A stretch of DNA of 64,000 bases from Paraphysoderma sedebokerense (taxonomy: Eukaryota > Blastocladiomycota > Physodermatomycetes > Physodermatales > Physodermataceae): NCBI GenBank assembly GCA_025602915.1, contig JAHLJZ010000057.1:92753-156752 (forward strand), in the 5' to 3' direction. The notes beneath the pieces were generated by a model. It was given only the letters and a program-made list of their open reading frames with translations. It was not told the DNA's origin and did no database searches. Every line of letters starts with the position of its first letter. Positions within the stretch are counted from its first letter, which is position 1. This document shows positions 25,140 to 38,019 of the stretch, piece after piece. Made by a program: the position numbers and the translations under genes.

Positions 25140-25185
25140 GTCTTCGTGGTGTAGTCGGTTATCACGTCTGTCTAACACACAGACG
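25140..25185 (+). pseudogene. Truncated tRNA-Val(AAC), first 46 nt only, at the duplication junction
   Basis: The sequence equals positions 1-46 of the intact gene at 48693-48766: acceptor 5' strand, D arm, anticodon arm with AAC. It then switches at CG to the NIF3 downstream flank (ttcatatcggg). The variable loop, T arm with the Pol III B box, and acceptor 3' strand are missing, so it cannot make a tRNA. This is the only gene broken by the novel junction. Confidence 0.95.
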
Positions 25186-25247
25186 TTCATATCGGGACAG
25201 CAACAGAGTAACAGGATAAACGGTAATACTAGTCTACAATGTGCAAT

Positions 25248-26461
25248 CTACATTATCACAAGGGGCTCTTCGTCAAACTTACTCACGACAACGTCAAAGC
25301 CTCCATCATCCTCTTTTTTCAACTCTGTATACAATTTCTCTGCTAGCACTGCTTCAAGAAACCCGCGTTCCGTATTTGTATGTTCACAAAGGATGACAGA
25401 AGTGTTATTCGCAACAGCTTGGAGAACTTCGTGGTGAGACATTTCACCTGTAAAAATGAGATCAGGGGGAGGGGAGAGTGGGAGAAGAACAGAGGATCCT
25501 GCATAATGGTTGAGGCTAAGATTAACTGATGAGAGCGAGAGCAGCAAAGAGCAAAGAGCAATTTACCGCTTCCGGCGCAGATTCCAACAGTTTCGATTCT
25601 TGAGGACCCATGACTTTCGGCCACTCGGACTACAAAGTTTGAAATGATATTCAATTGGACGAATGAGTGCTCGTTATGCAGAATAATCATACCATGTTTC
25701 AATTTTAAATGAGCTTTAATTCGATCTACTGCCTCTAATAAAGTCAGAGGTTTGTCTAATGTAACCAGTCGACCCGATCCTTCTTGACCCGTGCCCTCTT
25801 TTGACGGTGCGGCCGGAATTCTAGTACCAGGGCCCAAACAGGAAGCCAACCAATCATTGACTAAGAGCACATTAGAATACAAGCGATCAAAAGAGAAGAG
25901 AATATGGAATTTGACATCGATACTTGCTTCCTCCAACAGCAGCATCAAGGGAAGTATGAGGACTGTATATTGATATTCCACTTGCAGCGCACTTGAGTGC
26001 AATTTCTTGTTTTACAGACTCAGGGTTGCCTGGTTTCGACATAGTAAGCTGTTTCCAGCCCCGAAATATTGGTGGATGATACTTCATTTAAGAAATGCCG
26101 AATGTTGGCACGTCAAAAGGATGCTGAGGCCTCATCGACACGGTGGAGAAAGAGAAGAAAAATTACCGCAACGATGACACCACAAGAGGGATCATCAATA
26201 GCTTCACTAACAACATCCTTGGTAAGATCAATTGTCAAAAGCACTGTTGATGCATGCTGTCTCGGGTACGGGCCTGAGTATAGAAAATGATTTTTGTAAA
26301 TAGCTTACATAGCGGCAACACAGACAGGATGATATTGGTGGTATAGGTAAACGTTGCTTACACTCTACGAGGACACCGACATTGTCCCAGGCTGTCTCCG
26401 CAAATTTCAACGGCGCTATGCGGTCCATAGCACGGACAACACTGTTCAGCATTGTGTGCAT
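25248..26461 (-). CDS. NIF3: NIF3-family (DUF34) protein, unit 2 copy
   Basis: Same 280-aa product as the copy at 1695-2908. Exons: 26461-26362, 26273-26167, 26081-25928, 25860-25693, 25629-25567 and 25498-25248. The only difference in context is downstream: the stop codon is now 64 bp from the novel junction, followed by the tRNA remnant instead of the VWA8 flank, so the 3' untranslated region and polyadenylation signals may differ. Confidence 0.92.
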
Positions 26462-26702
26462 TATTGTTAGTGTCTGATAAATGATACTCGATGGAATATT
26501 TTCTGCAAAAGATGAGTTTAACCAGTTCACTTTAGGGGCAGGCGGATAGTGGGACTCGGATAAAATCTGTTCATTATTAATGGAACACAAGGAAGGTGGC
26601 TTGGTCAAATGGAAACTCTGACGGTGGATTTTAGTTCCATTCCATCCCGCCTCCTTTCGAGTTCCATTCCTCAACTGCGGTGATAAGTTGGCTATCATTA
26701 GG

Positions 26703-29700
26703 ATGGCTGCACATACGCAATTTGATAAGGCCAACTTTCAGGCTGCTCTGTCCTCCGGAATTGAAGAAAAAGTTGAAGTCAGTAAGTTGTCGTCAGTCCC
26801 GCTGAATCTACCGCCGTGAATTACTCTTCCACAAGAACTTGATTCCCTGCTCGTTCCTACTATTATATTAATAAATTCTCATATTTGAATAGACCAGCGA
26901 CACTTGATTGACAAAATTTTGGCCAGATATTCGGCACAGTACACAGTTTTTAGAGAGTTATTACAGAATTCTAACGATGCCGGAGCCAAAGAAGTCGTTT
27001 TGCAGTTCCAAAGCCAAAATGATAATCAATCACAGAGTAGCAAGAAAATAGATACCGTAATATACAAAAATAACGGTAGAGTGTTTATGGAGCAGGATTG
27101 GAAACGTTTGAAGAGTATCGCCGAGGTTAGTGTTAATGCGTCGATTCCATTGGAAGACTCCCCGCTTTGTCATCAGTCGTCACTGACTAGTCCTCTCTTC
27201 AACCTATACTTTAATCTTGCATTGTCATTCCCGCTTGAATATGTAGGGTAATCCGGATGAGACAAAGGTTGGATTTTTCGGGGTTGGGTTCTACAGTTTA
27301 TTTTCTATTTGCGAAGAGCCATTAGTTTCATCAGGAGATCAATGTCTTGGTTTTTTTTGGAGAGGTGATCAATTATTTTCAATGAAAGCTGTGGTTCCGG
27401 AGAATGTGTCTGCAGAGGAACGTTTGTGGACAACTTTCTATATGGATCTGAGGGAGCCTATGAAGCTGCCAGATCGTGATGATTTCTCCAAGTTTATTGC
27501 AACTTCGCTCTCTTTCACTGAATTTCTGTGTACTGTTAAAGTATTTTACAACGACGAGCTTGTAATATCGCTGTCGAAGAAAAGTTCGCCCTTTCGAGAC
27601 ATGCCGATTCCCGCTTATATAGAACGATCTAGTCCGAACAATGTATTGAAATTAAAGGCGGTTGAGATTCGACAGGTCCAGATGGAGGCAGAAGTTCTGC
27701 CTGAAGAAAATGCGTCGAAATTATCTTCGTTTCTCGGACTTGCTTCTCCTAAGACATCTCGCAAAGAGAAGGTCAGCTGTACTATTTTCCTCAGAATTGC
27801 CCGAGCTGTTGTAGATGTAAAACTTGGTGCGAATTTTGCCGCCTCCATGCAAAGAACTACCAAGAAACCCCCGCCATCTACAACTGTCATCCAACTTATA
27901 TATACGAATTACGACGAATATGATGCGAGCGAGAAAATGCGGACTAAATATTCAGTTTTCAACGACATCGTGCCATTTCCGTCGCAAGGACGTGTTTTTA
28001 TCGGGTTCCCCACTCACCAGACAACTGGTTGTTCGATTCATTTAGCTGCGCACCTCATTCCAACAGTGGAAAGAGAAAATATAGATTTTGTTGATCCAAT
28101 ATTGAATCAGTGGAATCAAGAGATACTTTCAATGGGAGGGCTATTGGCGAGAATCACCTATGATGATGAAATGAACGCTATTAATCGGCTTTATACTGAA
28201 ATCATTCAACCCGGCCGTAGAGAAGGGACGACGTTAAGCTCTCCGCCGTCTGAAGAATTTCTTTGGCTTTCCAAGAAAGCTATACATGCCATGAAATCAT
28301 TCACTTTCCGGGATTCAACCCCAGCGTCTCTCGTTAACCGAATCATTTCGAGTTTCTTTTACAAGGCATCCAAACAGCCATTAGCGCTTCTCTCGACTCA
28401 TGGCGTCCTCCCTTGTCCAACCGTTCGTGTTTTTGATTCTGATACAGAAATGTTCGTCAAGAATGTGCCTGCGGTTCCAAAAAAGCTTCTCTCGGATGTT
28501 CCAGATTTCATCAAACCATTGCAGCAACAAGGTCTAATCCGTGATATTTCAAAGGAGGATGTGTTCCAAGAATTAGCGGGGCGAAATCTTCCTGAAAATG
28601 AAATTGTCGCTGCGCTCAAATGGTGGATCAAAGGCTGTAAAATTGGCCAATATAACGAGTCGGATCTTGTTTCGTTCAAACAACGATTAAAAATTACATC
28701 CGCAGACGAGACGCAGCCAAGAAAACTGGAAGCTATGAGGTACTTCCCGAACTACAGGGTATTGCCCCCCGATGTCCCCTTGTCAACCGACACTTTGCCG
28801 ATGAGTATATCCAAGCAGCTGATAGATTTAGATTTAGTCCAATGTCTTCGGTAAGCCTGCATTGTTTCCTATTTTACTGTGCCGTATTAACTTAAATTGC
28901 TTCAGTCTGTCTGAATTACCACTTTCGGCCTGGTCTGTCTTCATATCAGAACATCCATCATTCTCCGGTCAGAATGCATCACCTGAATTCGTGCAAAAAA
29001 TATTCGGTGTTCTCTCGCGTGCTTTACCGAACTTAAATCATACCGAGAGAACCTACATTGTGTCTGCTTTTACTGTCAAATCATGTATTCCGACCACTAA
29101 AGGGTGGAGAACCCCAGCTGAAAGCTATTTCAAATCAGTGAATCTGTTTGAAGACCTCAGTGTAGTCCAGTTTCCTAATGAGAAAGTCGTGAGCCCAAAG
29201 TTGTTGGCAATGCTTGGAGTTAGAGAACATGTTGACTTGCAAATGATTTTTGACAAGCTAGACACCTTGAATTGGGATCATGTCCACTTGGTGAGAACAA
29301 ATTCGTCGTTTCTGTTGTCGTTCTGCTCTAATTATACCCAAAATTAGGTGAAATATCTGAGTACAGTCAGCGATAAACTTACAGATTCCGAGATAGCGAA
29401 ACTTAAAAATGCATACATCTTGCCTATTGAATCTAATGGTTCACCACAAACTATCTCAACCGATAAATCAAGTAACAACTCAGCAAGTGCCCAAGTAGCG
29501 CCGGCTGTACCTGGCACAACGGCTCATGTTCCATCTAAACGATTTCGGGCTCAAGATGTCTTCCCACCCACAGAGTTATTCCGATCCCTTAAACTCCCCA
29601 TTCTATCGTGGCCTCGAAATAAATGGCGATCGAATTCTCCCGAGACAAAGTTACTCCATCGTCTTGGGCTTCCGACACATTTGACTCTACAATACATCAT

Positions 29701-32700
29701 CAACCAATGCTCACTGGCCACTACTGCATCTGAAACTCGACTTTCGTTGTTGCAATACTTTTCAAACAATTTTGAACACTACAGGTGTCAATATGATCCG
29801 TATCGAATCACAGTCCCTTTTTTGCCCACCCAAGATGGAAGGTTGGCTCTCCCTAAGGACATATTTGTCGAGGAAGAGGTCAAGTTACTGGGATTTAATG
29901 TTTTATTGAAGGATTTGAAAGATAAAAAGGAATTATTAGGGGTTAGAGATCATCCTAGTGGAAAGGAGCTGGTGGATACATTACGTCAGAAGCCTCCAAG
30001 TTTAAAAGAAGCTGTAGCAGTATTCTCATATTTAACTGGGCTCCAGAAGGGTATGTTTTATGATTTCCTTCTTCCAGACAGCAGTTAATGAATCATTCTA
30101 ATTATGTAATTCTCCCTCATTGTAGAATTCTCAAGAACCGATTTTTCCGTTCTTCGTGACTTAAAGTTTATACCGATCGTTACGAAAGCTTCAGAAGAAA
30201 AATATCATTATTCGGAACCGGGACGAGTTTATTTCTCAAATAATTCAAACAGGTACTCAAACAAGTCCTTGCTTTTTACAGTTTTCAGGCCTCTAACAAA
30301 TCATGGTTACGTTAGTTCCCACTTGCCGCCTGACTTATTCGAGTATATTGATTTCGGACTTCCAGCCAACAATTTTCTCCGAGCATGTGGCGTGAAAGAC
30401 GAGCCTTCTCCTATTGAATTGGCGCAATTAGTACTTGAAGATCCGCGGCGATTTTTCGAATACGGGGTTGATCGGTATATCGCTATATTAAACCAATTGG
30501 CTGCCCATTGGGAAGTTATTAGATACAGCAGCGGATTGGTTAGTAAAATGAAGAAAACTAAATGGGTGATCGGTTTGAAAGTAGAAAGTCAGAATAAAGT
30601 GAAGGATGTTGAAACGCTTGCGGAGAAGGGTGAGGCCGAAAAAATAGATGAAGGAGAGTTGGCGAAGGAAAAGACTCTTGCGAATTGCGAGCTGGCTATT
30701 CCTGGAGATGTGTATTTAATTGATGGTGTGTTCTCTGTGTTCACTGATTCGTCATTGAATTATTTTTGTCTTTCCGTTTACTAACTGGTAGAGTCATTTT
30801 AGACCCCCTTCTTCAATCTATATTTTGTCCATTATCCTGCCCGTTAGAACCCACCTTAGAAAAGATGTACGAAGCCCTGGGAGCCCGGTGGCTCTCAAGA
30901 ATGGTCACATCGAAGTATAAACTTCACGGAACACCTATGCAGACATCACAATCTAAACGACTTCAAGCTCTCATACACCAACGTGGACCCTTGTTAATTT
31001 ACGATAACAATTCATTGAACAATAACGTCAAATCGAACGCTCAATCCACCATCGATTCATTAAGATGTCTACAAGCCGATGGGATTGAGATTCTTCGCGA
31101 ATTTAACAAATCAGTTCACAAACAACCTATTTCAGCTTGTGTAACTGAGGAGAGTTCTGGTCGTTGGGGTAGAAAAAGTGGGTATTTATTGATAGTAACG
31201 AAAGGCGAAGTTGACTTCTTCGATGTCGCTAGAGGATTGAGTGATTTGTTGTTTAAGAGGCCAAAATTGAATGATGCGCTGCTTTTGAGTACGATGTTAA
31301 GTACATCCCTGGATAACTTGCGGAGAAAAGGTTTGTTTAACATTGTCGCGGGTCTCGAACATCGCTGCTGTGTACTCACGATTCTTACTTGACAGGATTT
31401 CCTGTCGACAGAATTTTGAATATTGCCCCTCAGTTGAAGAAAGCAACACCGCCAGCCTCACCCTCATCTCAATCACCATCTCTGCAGCGAAAATTACCGG
31501 AATTACCGTCCCCGCCAGATAATTCCAAAGACGGTTTCCAAATGTCACAAGAACTAGCGGCCTTTAAAGAGCTGAAAGAAATGTTTCCGGACGTGGATTC
31601 CAATTTTCTGCGTGGGCTTATACAAAAGGAAAAGGACAATCCTGTTATGAATGTTTCTAATCAGTTGTTAGATATGAAGTATCCTGTTGAGTCCAATCGA
31701 GAGGAGTCCCCAACGAAGTCGGAATTAGGACAAGATAGCTCGTTATCAAAATCGAATTCAAACTCAACGTTGGCCGAAAAGAAACCGTTACTGGAGAAAC
31801 AGGAGAGTATTCCAGGCGGATTTTCCTCAGGACCATCATCTGGCGGAGGTGGCTTCGGAGGTGGTCTATTTGGATCATTATTAAACCAAGTTCAGCGTAC
31901 CGTGGAGAACGCAGCCAAGCAAGCCGGGATTGACATCGCTCCAACTCAAACAACGCAACCCAAATCTCCCATTGCAGGCACAGGCCCATCATCTAGCAAT
32001 GCGCCGCAACAAAGAAAAATCAGTGAAATTGATCCTGCTTTCAATCGCCATTTAAAATCAGATTTGGATTCTTCCATCCGCTCTTGTCGTCCGAATTCGA
32101 CATCCTCCATTTCCTCCACCCCCTCTGTCGCCACTCTTGCCAACACGACATACTGTGATCTCACCCCAGGGCATGACCTACGACAAATAACTCAAATTGA
32201 GGCTGTTTCGGTTTGGCTAGATCCTGCAGTCTCGCCTGCTATCTTAGATACTTATCAACTCGGGCTATACAGTTTCATTCGAATGTTAAAAGAGTTGGCG
32301 CAGGTATTTGGCGTTCAAAATGACGCTTTGAATTTGTACATGGATGATAAAAATGAAACAGTTGCATTCAATCGCGGTCGCACGCTCTATTTTAATGCTG
32401 GGTTCTACTTGAAGATGCATTGGGAACAATCTAGAGGAGCGTTCACTCCGCGAACATCTGATTCTTATACTTATTGGTTCATGGTATGTTTTCTAATTTT
32501 GGATTTCCATGCAGCTATGCATTGTACTCACGTTTCATTGTGAATTTGTTATTTGAATAGGTGTTTGCGCACGAATTGGCGCACAATCATGTAGCGGCGC
32601 ATGATAGTCAACATGAATTTTACATGAGTAGTTATGCCAGTGTGTATATGGTTAAATTGATGAAGATGTTACTCGAGAAAGGAGTAGAACTTCAGATTTA

Positions 32701-32701
32701 G
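26703..32701 (+). CDS. Sacsin-like HSP90-type ATPase (DUF3684 family), unit 2 copy
   Basis: Same product as at 3150-9148. Exons: 26703-26781, 26893-27125, 27247-28850, 28906-29290, 29348-30050, 30126-30725, 30794-31330, 31396-32483 and 32561-32701. The upstream region, shared with the divergent NIF3, is fully included in the duplication, so its promoter should be intact. Confidence 0.85.
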
Positions 32702-33227
32702 AATTTGTGAACTTTCTGATAACGTACTTTTAATTGTAGAGTATCTCGTACCGTAGCATGTGAAATTGATGATGATTTGTGTATATACTGTACTTTTATT
32801 TAAGCATGAATGGAATTTACTCATTTTCCATGTCAATACGTTCGCATTCTCATTGACCCAAGTGCTCGCCAATGTTGGAGGGAGCATTCGGACTTAAATC
32901 GTCAATCTGAATCTTCCACAATCATTGGAAGAAAAGTAATCCCTCGTTTATATCGCAGATTGATGTCGTGATTTGGCGCTAGCATGAATTAGACTCGTTG
33001 ATCCCTGGCAAAAGTGTTGCCTTCCGTTTCAAAAATTCGCACTTATTCTGGTCACGTGACATTCACGCGGCATCAATGACGTTGGCCGGCATCAACAACG
33101 AGGGAGTACCTTTCCAGTTGTCTCCTTGCGTCCGTCCCCTCAGACATCACCGCAAACAACTCTGCAGAGAAAACGTACAAAACATACAATCCAAATACAG
33201 GAAATACCTCATTCTCCGATAAACGAA
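32702..33227. other. Intergenic, unit 2 equivalent of 9149-9674
   Basis: Same content as the unit 1 spacer, including GTCACGTGAC at 33051-33060. No gene seen. Confidence 0.6.
33051..33060. promoter_or_regulatory. 10-bp CACGTG palindrome, unit 2 copy
   Basis: GTCACGTGAC, 168 bp before the second oxidoreductase ATG. Possible bHLH site. Confidence 0.4.
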
Positions 33228-35721
33228 ATGAATGCGACTGATATCTTTACTTCGTCATCTAATCTTTCATCTGAATACCCAGATTCACTCGTTGAAGAAG
33301 CTGTGATAAATGAATCAAACATCCTAGACGTTTTGGTCATTGGTGCTGGTCCTCATGCGTTAGCTTTCTTGACAAGATTACTGGAACCGTATCCATCTGC
33401 CATTATGGATGATCGAGAACATTTGAGAGTACTCAGGTGGCGCAAACGTCAAAATGAACGGGAGGGGGATGAAAATGACCTAGTGTCGAAGCGGAAAAAA
33501 TTGGTCAAGGAAAAAGTAATGGTTGTCGATAGGTTTGGATTCTTCTATTTCATTCAATTTGTCAATTAGGCTTCTTAGGGATAAGACTAAACGTTATTGT
33601 TTGTTCTTTTTATAATGCAGGCATGGAAAATGGATGCACCAATGGAACTCGCAATTTGCCACATTCCAAATAGACAAATTGCGATCTCCAGTGTATTTTC
33701 ATCTAGATCCGTGAGTATCAATTTTTGTGCAAGCTTCGCTATAAATTTATATTAATGAACACATTTTATAGACATGATCACAGTGGGCTTCGTGCTTTCG
33801 CTGAAGAGACTGATCGGATGGACGAATTATACCATCTCGAAAATATTTTTGAGGACAAGAGTCATCGCAAACAGGATGGGTAAGTAGCTTGAATATCTTT
33901 TATGCCGATATCATAGTTATCGCATTCGGGACTAAGATGTATAAGGTGTAATCATTAATACCACGGTTTTTTAATCTACCATCAAATAGAAAGAAATTTC
34001 GAACTCGAGGAACCCTATTTAATGAAACTCATCGCAATGAATACTTCGTCCCCTCGACCAAACTCTTTCATCATTTCAATCAAGAACTGTTGAAACGATA
34101 TTCACTCTCCGATTCAGCAATCATCAAAGCAGATGTCGTTTCTATCACGCCTGTGAATGGACCAGGAAGTTCAACGATATATCAAGTTTCCTTATCAAAC
34201 GGAGAAATTGCTTACGCGCGAAGTGTGGTGTCTGCCATTGGAAATGCAAACCTCAAACGGGTTCCTTTATGGGCTCAAGATTTACGAGTCTCGGGATATC
34301 AAGACAAAATAGTTCATGCTTGGGAAATGAATCAAAACTGTATTCATGACATTGATGCAAACAGTGGCGAATCTACAATTGCTCAGAACAGTTCCAAATC
34401 TTTAGATGAATGTAAAATCTGTCAATTTGGTAAATTCACGGACAATGGCGAAATCAGGAAATCCTCTAAAAATTCACGTCGGAAAAAACTCAAGTCTCGG
34501 AATCCCGAAAGGCACGCTGTTCCTAAAGCCAAATCTTTACAAAATCTCACACCAGCGAAACGACCTAGCATGTATCTTCCAATAGAAATATCTGCAGATA
34601 TTGAAGCGAAATTGCAATCGCCGAATCATCGACCGAAGCTCCTAATTGTCGGTGGAGGATTAACTGCCGCTCAATTAGCTCGTGTCGCGGTTGGTCGTGG
34701 GTTCGAGGAGGTTCCGTTATTTTTACTTACATAAGATGACATTAAAAGGATTATAATCTAATATTTTTATTGTATGAAACAGATTCAAATGATTACACGC
34801 TCGCACTTCAAGACGAAACAATTTGACGTTGATCTAACTTGGGTTGGTCGATACCGAGGTGTTTGCTTTCAAAAATTTTGGGAAGAGACTGATAAGTTCG
34901 GTAAATATCGCATTATTTTAAATTATACCCACAGAGTCACTTATTTCTTTTTTTTTTATTATAGAACGTGTCAAGATGATTCGGCGTGCCAGAAATGGTG
35001 GCAGTATTACACCTGAGATGATGAGTGTTTTGAAACAATACATCAACAACGGCATCCTTCGTATGCAAAATCAATGCGAAGTAACGAACTGCATTCGTTG
35101 TGAGGACACCAATAAATTTAAAGTGACATATTCCAACGGAGAAACAGATTATGTGGATTTAATTTGGCTGGCTACAGGAAGGTAAGGGAATATATTCTGG
35201 AATTTATATTTAAAGTGTCGTTGCTGAAATACGTAATCTCTAGCTTCTTAGATGCAAGACAAGAGCCCATATTCAAAAATTTTATGGATGAGTTCGACGT
35301 GTCTACAGTAGAAGGATTCCCAGATGTCACTGAAGGTAAAGTTTATCACAAAACACGCAAAATCAGGGACTGCAATCTAAATTGATATTCTACACCACCA
35401 GACCTGCGACTCCATCCTGATCACAACGTTTTCGTTCTTGGAGGTTATGCTTCACTTCAGTTAGGACCAAACGCTATCAATCTAATCGGAAGTAGAGCAG
35501 GCAGTGAACGTGTTGTAAGTGTTTTGGAAGGATTGTTAGACTTGGGATTTGAAAGCGATGTAACAGATGAGATCCAGGATTCTGGAATTGGTTCTGAGGA
35601 CGGGGATGATGTAGATATTCAAAAGAAAGAAATTTGGAAGGGACAGAAAGCTATTGAGGTATTTTCTAATGCTGGTAACTGGTTTGAAGTCTTGGATGGA
35701 TTGGGCGATGAAGAGGATTAA
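33228..35721 (+). CDS. FAD/NAD(P)-binding oxidoreductase, unit 2 copy
   Basis: Same 656-aa product as at 9675-12168. Exons: 33228-33532, 33621-33710, 33772-33879, 33990-34710, 34783-34900, 34965-35181, 35244-35335 and 35402-35721. No frameshift, stop or splice-site change was seen relative to unit 1. Confidence 0.84.
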
Positions 35722-35874
35722 TGTGTTGTCAACCGATCCGGTTTTGACGATTGTTAATTGATTGGTTTAGCAAATATGATTAAGAATATTACATTTATTG
35801 AGCGATAAGATCGTTATGCTGTATGAATCTTTGTGACATGCGAAAATTTGTATATACAACGACTGAGAGCGCGA

Positions 35875-37496
35875 TCAACGATCCAAATCGTGACAAACTT
35901 TCTCTTTTAATTCGACAATTATGTCATCTACATCCGCTCCAGCATCCTTCGCACTTCCGAAATATCTTAACGCTTCAGCGTAATGATGATTTGATTGTTT
36001 TTTAAAATCAATATCTTGGATTTTAGATTCGAAAATTGGCTTTTCTTCCGAAGTCAGCGGTTTCAGGCGATACTCGTAAAGCGCGCCGAGGTTCAATTGC
36101 GTCTCAGCCATCTGTGATCCAAAACAACTTAATGGGTTGTCTACACATGTCAAGAATTGAAAACGAATGGACATACCAGGGAATACACCTGTTCTCGAAG
36201 AGTTTGCTCAACGTCAGAGTCAAAAAGCTTGATTGCCTGATCTAAGGCATTTACCGTCCGCTCTGAATATTCCTTCGCTTTGTTGAACGTTGAAAACGAT
36301 ATATTAGTTTCTTCTTCTTCATTTTCGTCTTCGTCTACGTTATCGTCCCCAGCGGCGGATTGAATAATGAATGAGCCAATTGATGAATACGCTGTGGCAT
36401 AGCCAAGTAAGGCTGGGATGCGGATATTCGGGTCGGTTGATTCTATGGAAAGAAAAATTCAGAATTACATATGGAGATAAAAAAGGGGATCAAAGACAAA
36501 CCTTGACTAATCTGGTCGAACAAATTGGCTGCCCATATATTATAAGTTCGCTTCTCCTCTTCGTTATCTACGAAATCACCATACATTTGAACTTGCCAGG
36601 CCATGTCAACCAAGTCCTTTATGGTATTCTTCATCTCTTTCGTTTTCGCTTCTACGGTATCCTTTTCTTGCATAATAATCTTCACAAGCTCTAGACTCGA
36701 AGACGCCACTCTGTCGAATTTTTCAATAGCCGCTTTAATGAAGTCATGTCGCTTTTCATCGGTCCATAATTCGGACTGATCGTCTAAATCACCAGACAGC
36801 CCACTCATGCAATACTTAACACAATATCGCCCATCTAGCAAATCAATCTTGCTTTCTATTGAAGATCGGTCTTCGGGTTTGATATCTTTCACAAGATCTC
36901 GTGCTGTCGATATCTTATCGCAAATTGCTGACAGATACTCTGATATCTCCATGTCATCTTTAGACTTGAACATTTCGTCGGTACTATTTGATACTTCTCC
37001 TTCCTGTGATGATTCGCATTCTAAATGAAGATTGTTACTCAATTCGAGTAGGGCATTGCCGTAAACTACGTATAAAGAGGCCAAAGAGCATGGGTCCTGA
37101 AGTTCGCCCAAGCGTATAATACGGTCGCATTCATGTATAGTGGCTCTTAGCAATAAAATTCCATTCTCGATATCCTTCTGAGTCACTAGTGGAGTGTGAG
37201 TAATCCAGATTAGTTCACAGCCAATCTCGATTCCGAAGCATGTGCAACGAAGTACCAAGTTTATCCATGGCCATATCAAACAAGGCCTGAGTCTCTGCAA
37301 TTTCGTTGCCTTCTTCTACGTCGGGCATCATGATTGTTCTGCTTCCATCATCAGATTGGCTTGTCGACGACAAGTCCGATTCTACTGTAGATCTGACTTT
37401 CTTAGTTGGCTGAGAGTCGTAAGTCGACTCGGTTGGTGTCGAGGAAGATGACGCTTTTAAACCTCTGGGACGTTTTTTGGAATTACCTGCAGTCAT
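35875..37496 (-). CDS. ETT1: ETT1/NRO1-like protein, unit 2 copy
   Basis: Same 471-aa product as at 12322-13943. Exons: 37496-37256, 37185-36502, 36442-36189 and 36111-35875. Convergent with the second oxidoreductase, divergent from the second kinesin. Confidence 0.82.
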
Positions 37497-38019
37497 TATG
37501 TAAAGAGGGAATGGATAATGATGAGTCTCGCACTATGATATCAATATATAACCGATATTAAGACATTGCATCTCTATCACGTGATTACTGCGATATAGCA
37601 ACGAAGCTATTGCCCGGGCATTAAAATGCATAGACACATAAAAACGGCAATAATTAAAGTCTTTACCCAAATTCAGGAATTAAAGATCCCATAATAAACA
37701 GATGTACGTTTAATCTAGACTCATGAGACTACGAGGACGCCAAGATTATATGTCGGAGAGCGTCCAAATTTCGAATTATATGCTCTGGTAATTGTATCTG
37801 GGATGGCTAATGGAATTATGGAAAGGAAGATAGTAGCAAATTTGAGTTCAAATTGTCGGAATTTATGTGACCGAGATGCAAAATGTGGACGTGAGAAGCC
37901 CATTCCATATAATTAAACTTGATACGGGGTGCCTGAAATCTATATTCACCACATTGTTGCTCTTCAATCCGACTGCCTTCCCCATTCATTACCAGACTGC
38001 ATAGAGATATATATTACCT
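37497..38019. other. Divergent promoter region, unit 2 ETT1 / kinesin
   Basis: Same content as 13944-14466, with ATCACGTGAT at 37576-37585. No gene seen. Confidence 0.6.
37576..37585. promoter_or_regulatory. 10-bp CACGTG palindrome, unit 2 ETT1/kinesin promoter
   Basis: ATCACGTGAT, 80 bp upstream of the second ETT1 ATG. Possible bHLH site. Confidence 0.4.

Larger units (their letters stand above)
1631..25183. repeat. Tandem segmental duplication, unit 1 (23,553 bp)
   Basis: Everything from cgttcatatcgggacagc at 1631 recurs in direct orientation 23,553 bp downstream. All open frames in this unit have the same translation and length in the second unit at the same offset. The base before the unit differs (t at 1630, a at 25183), which fixes the left edge. 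The unit ends inside a tRNA-Val gene. It carries seven whole protein genes and no visible transposon ends, terminal repeats or target-site duplications. Confidence 0.97.

Noticed and set aside
25138-25437. Plus-strand frame crossing the duplication junction, a possible chimeric gene
   Set aside because: It begins at a non-ATG codon inside the tRNA remnant and runs antisense to the last NIF3 exon, so a real fusion protein is unlikely.
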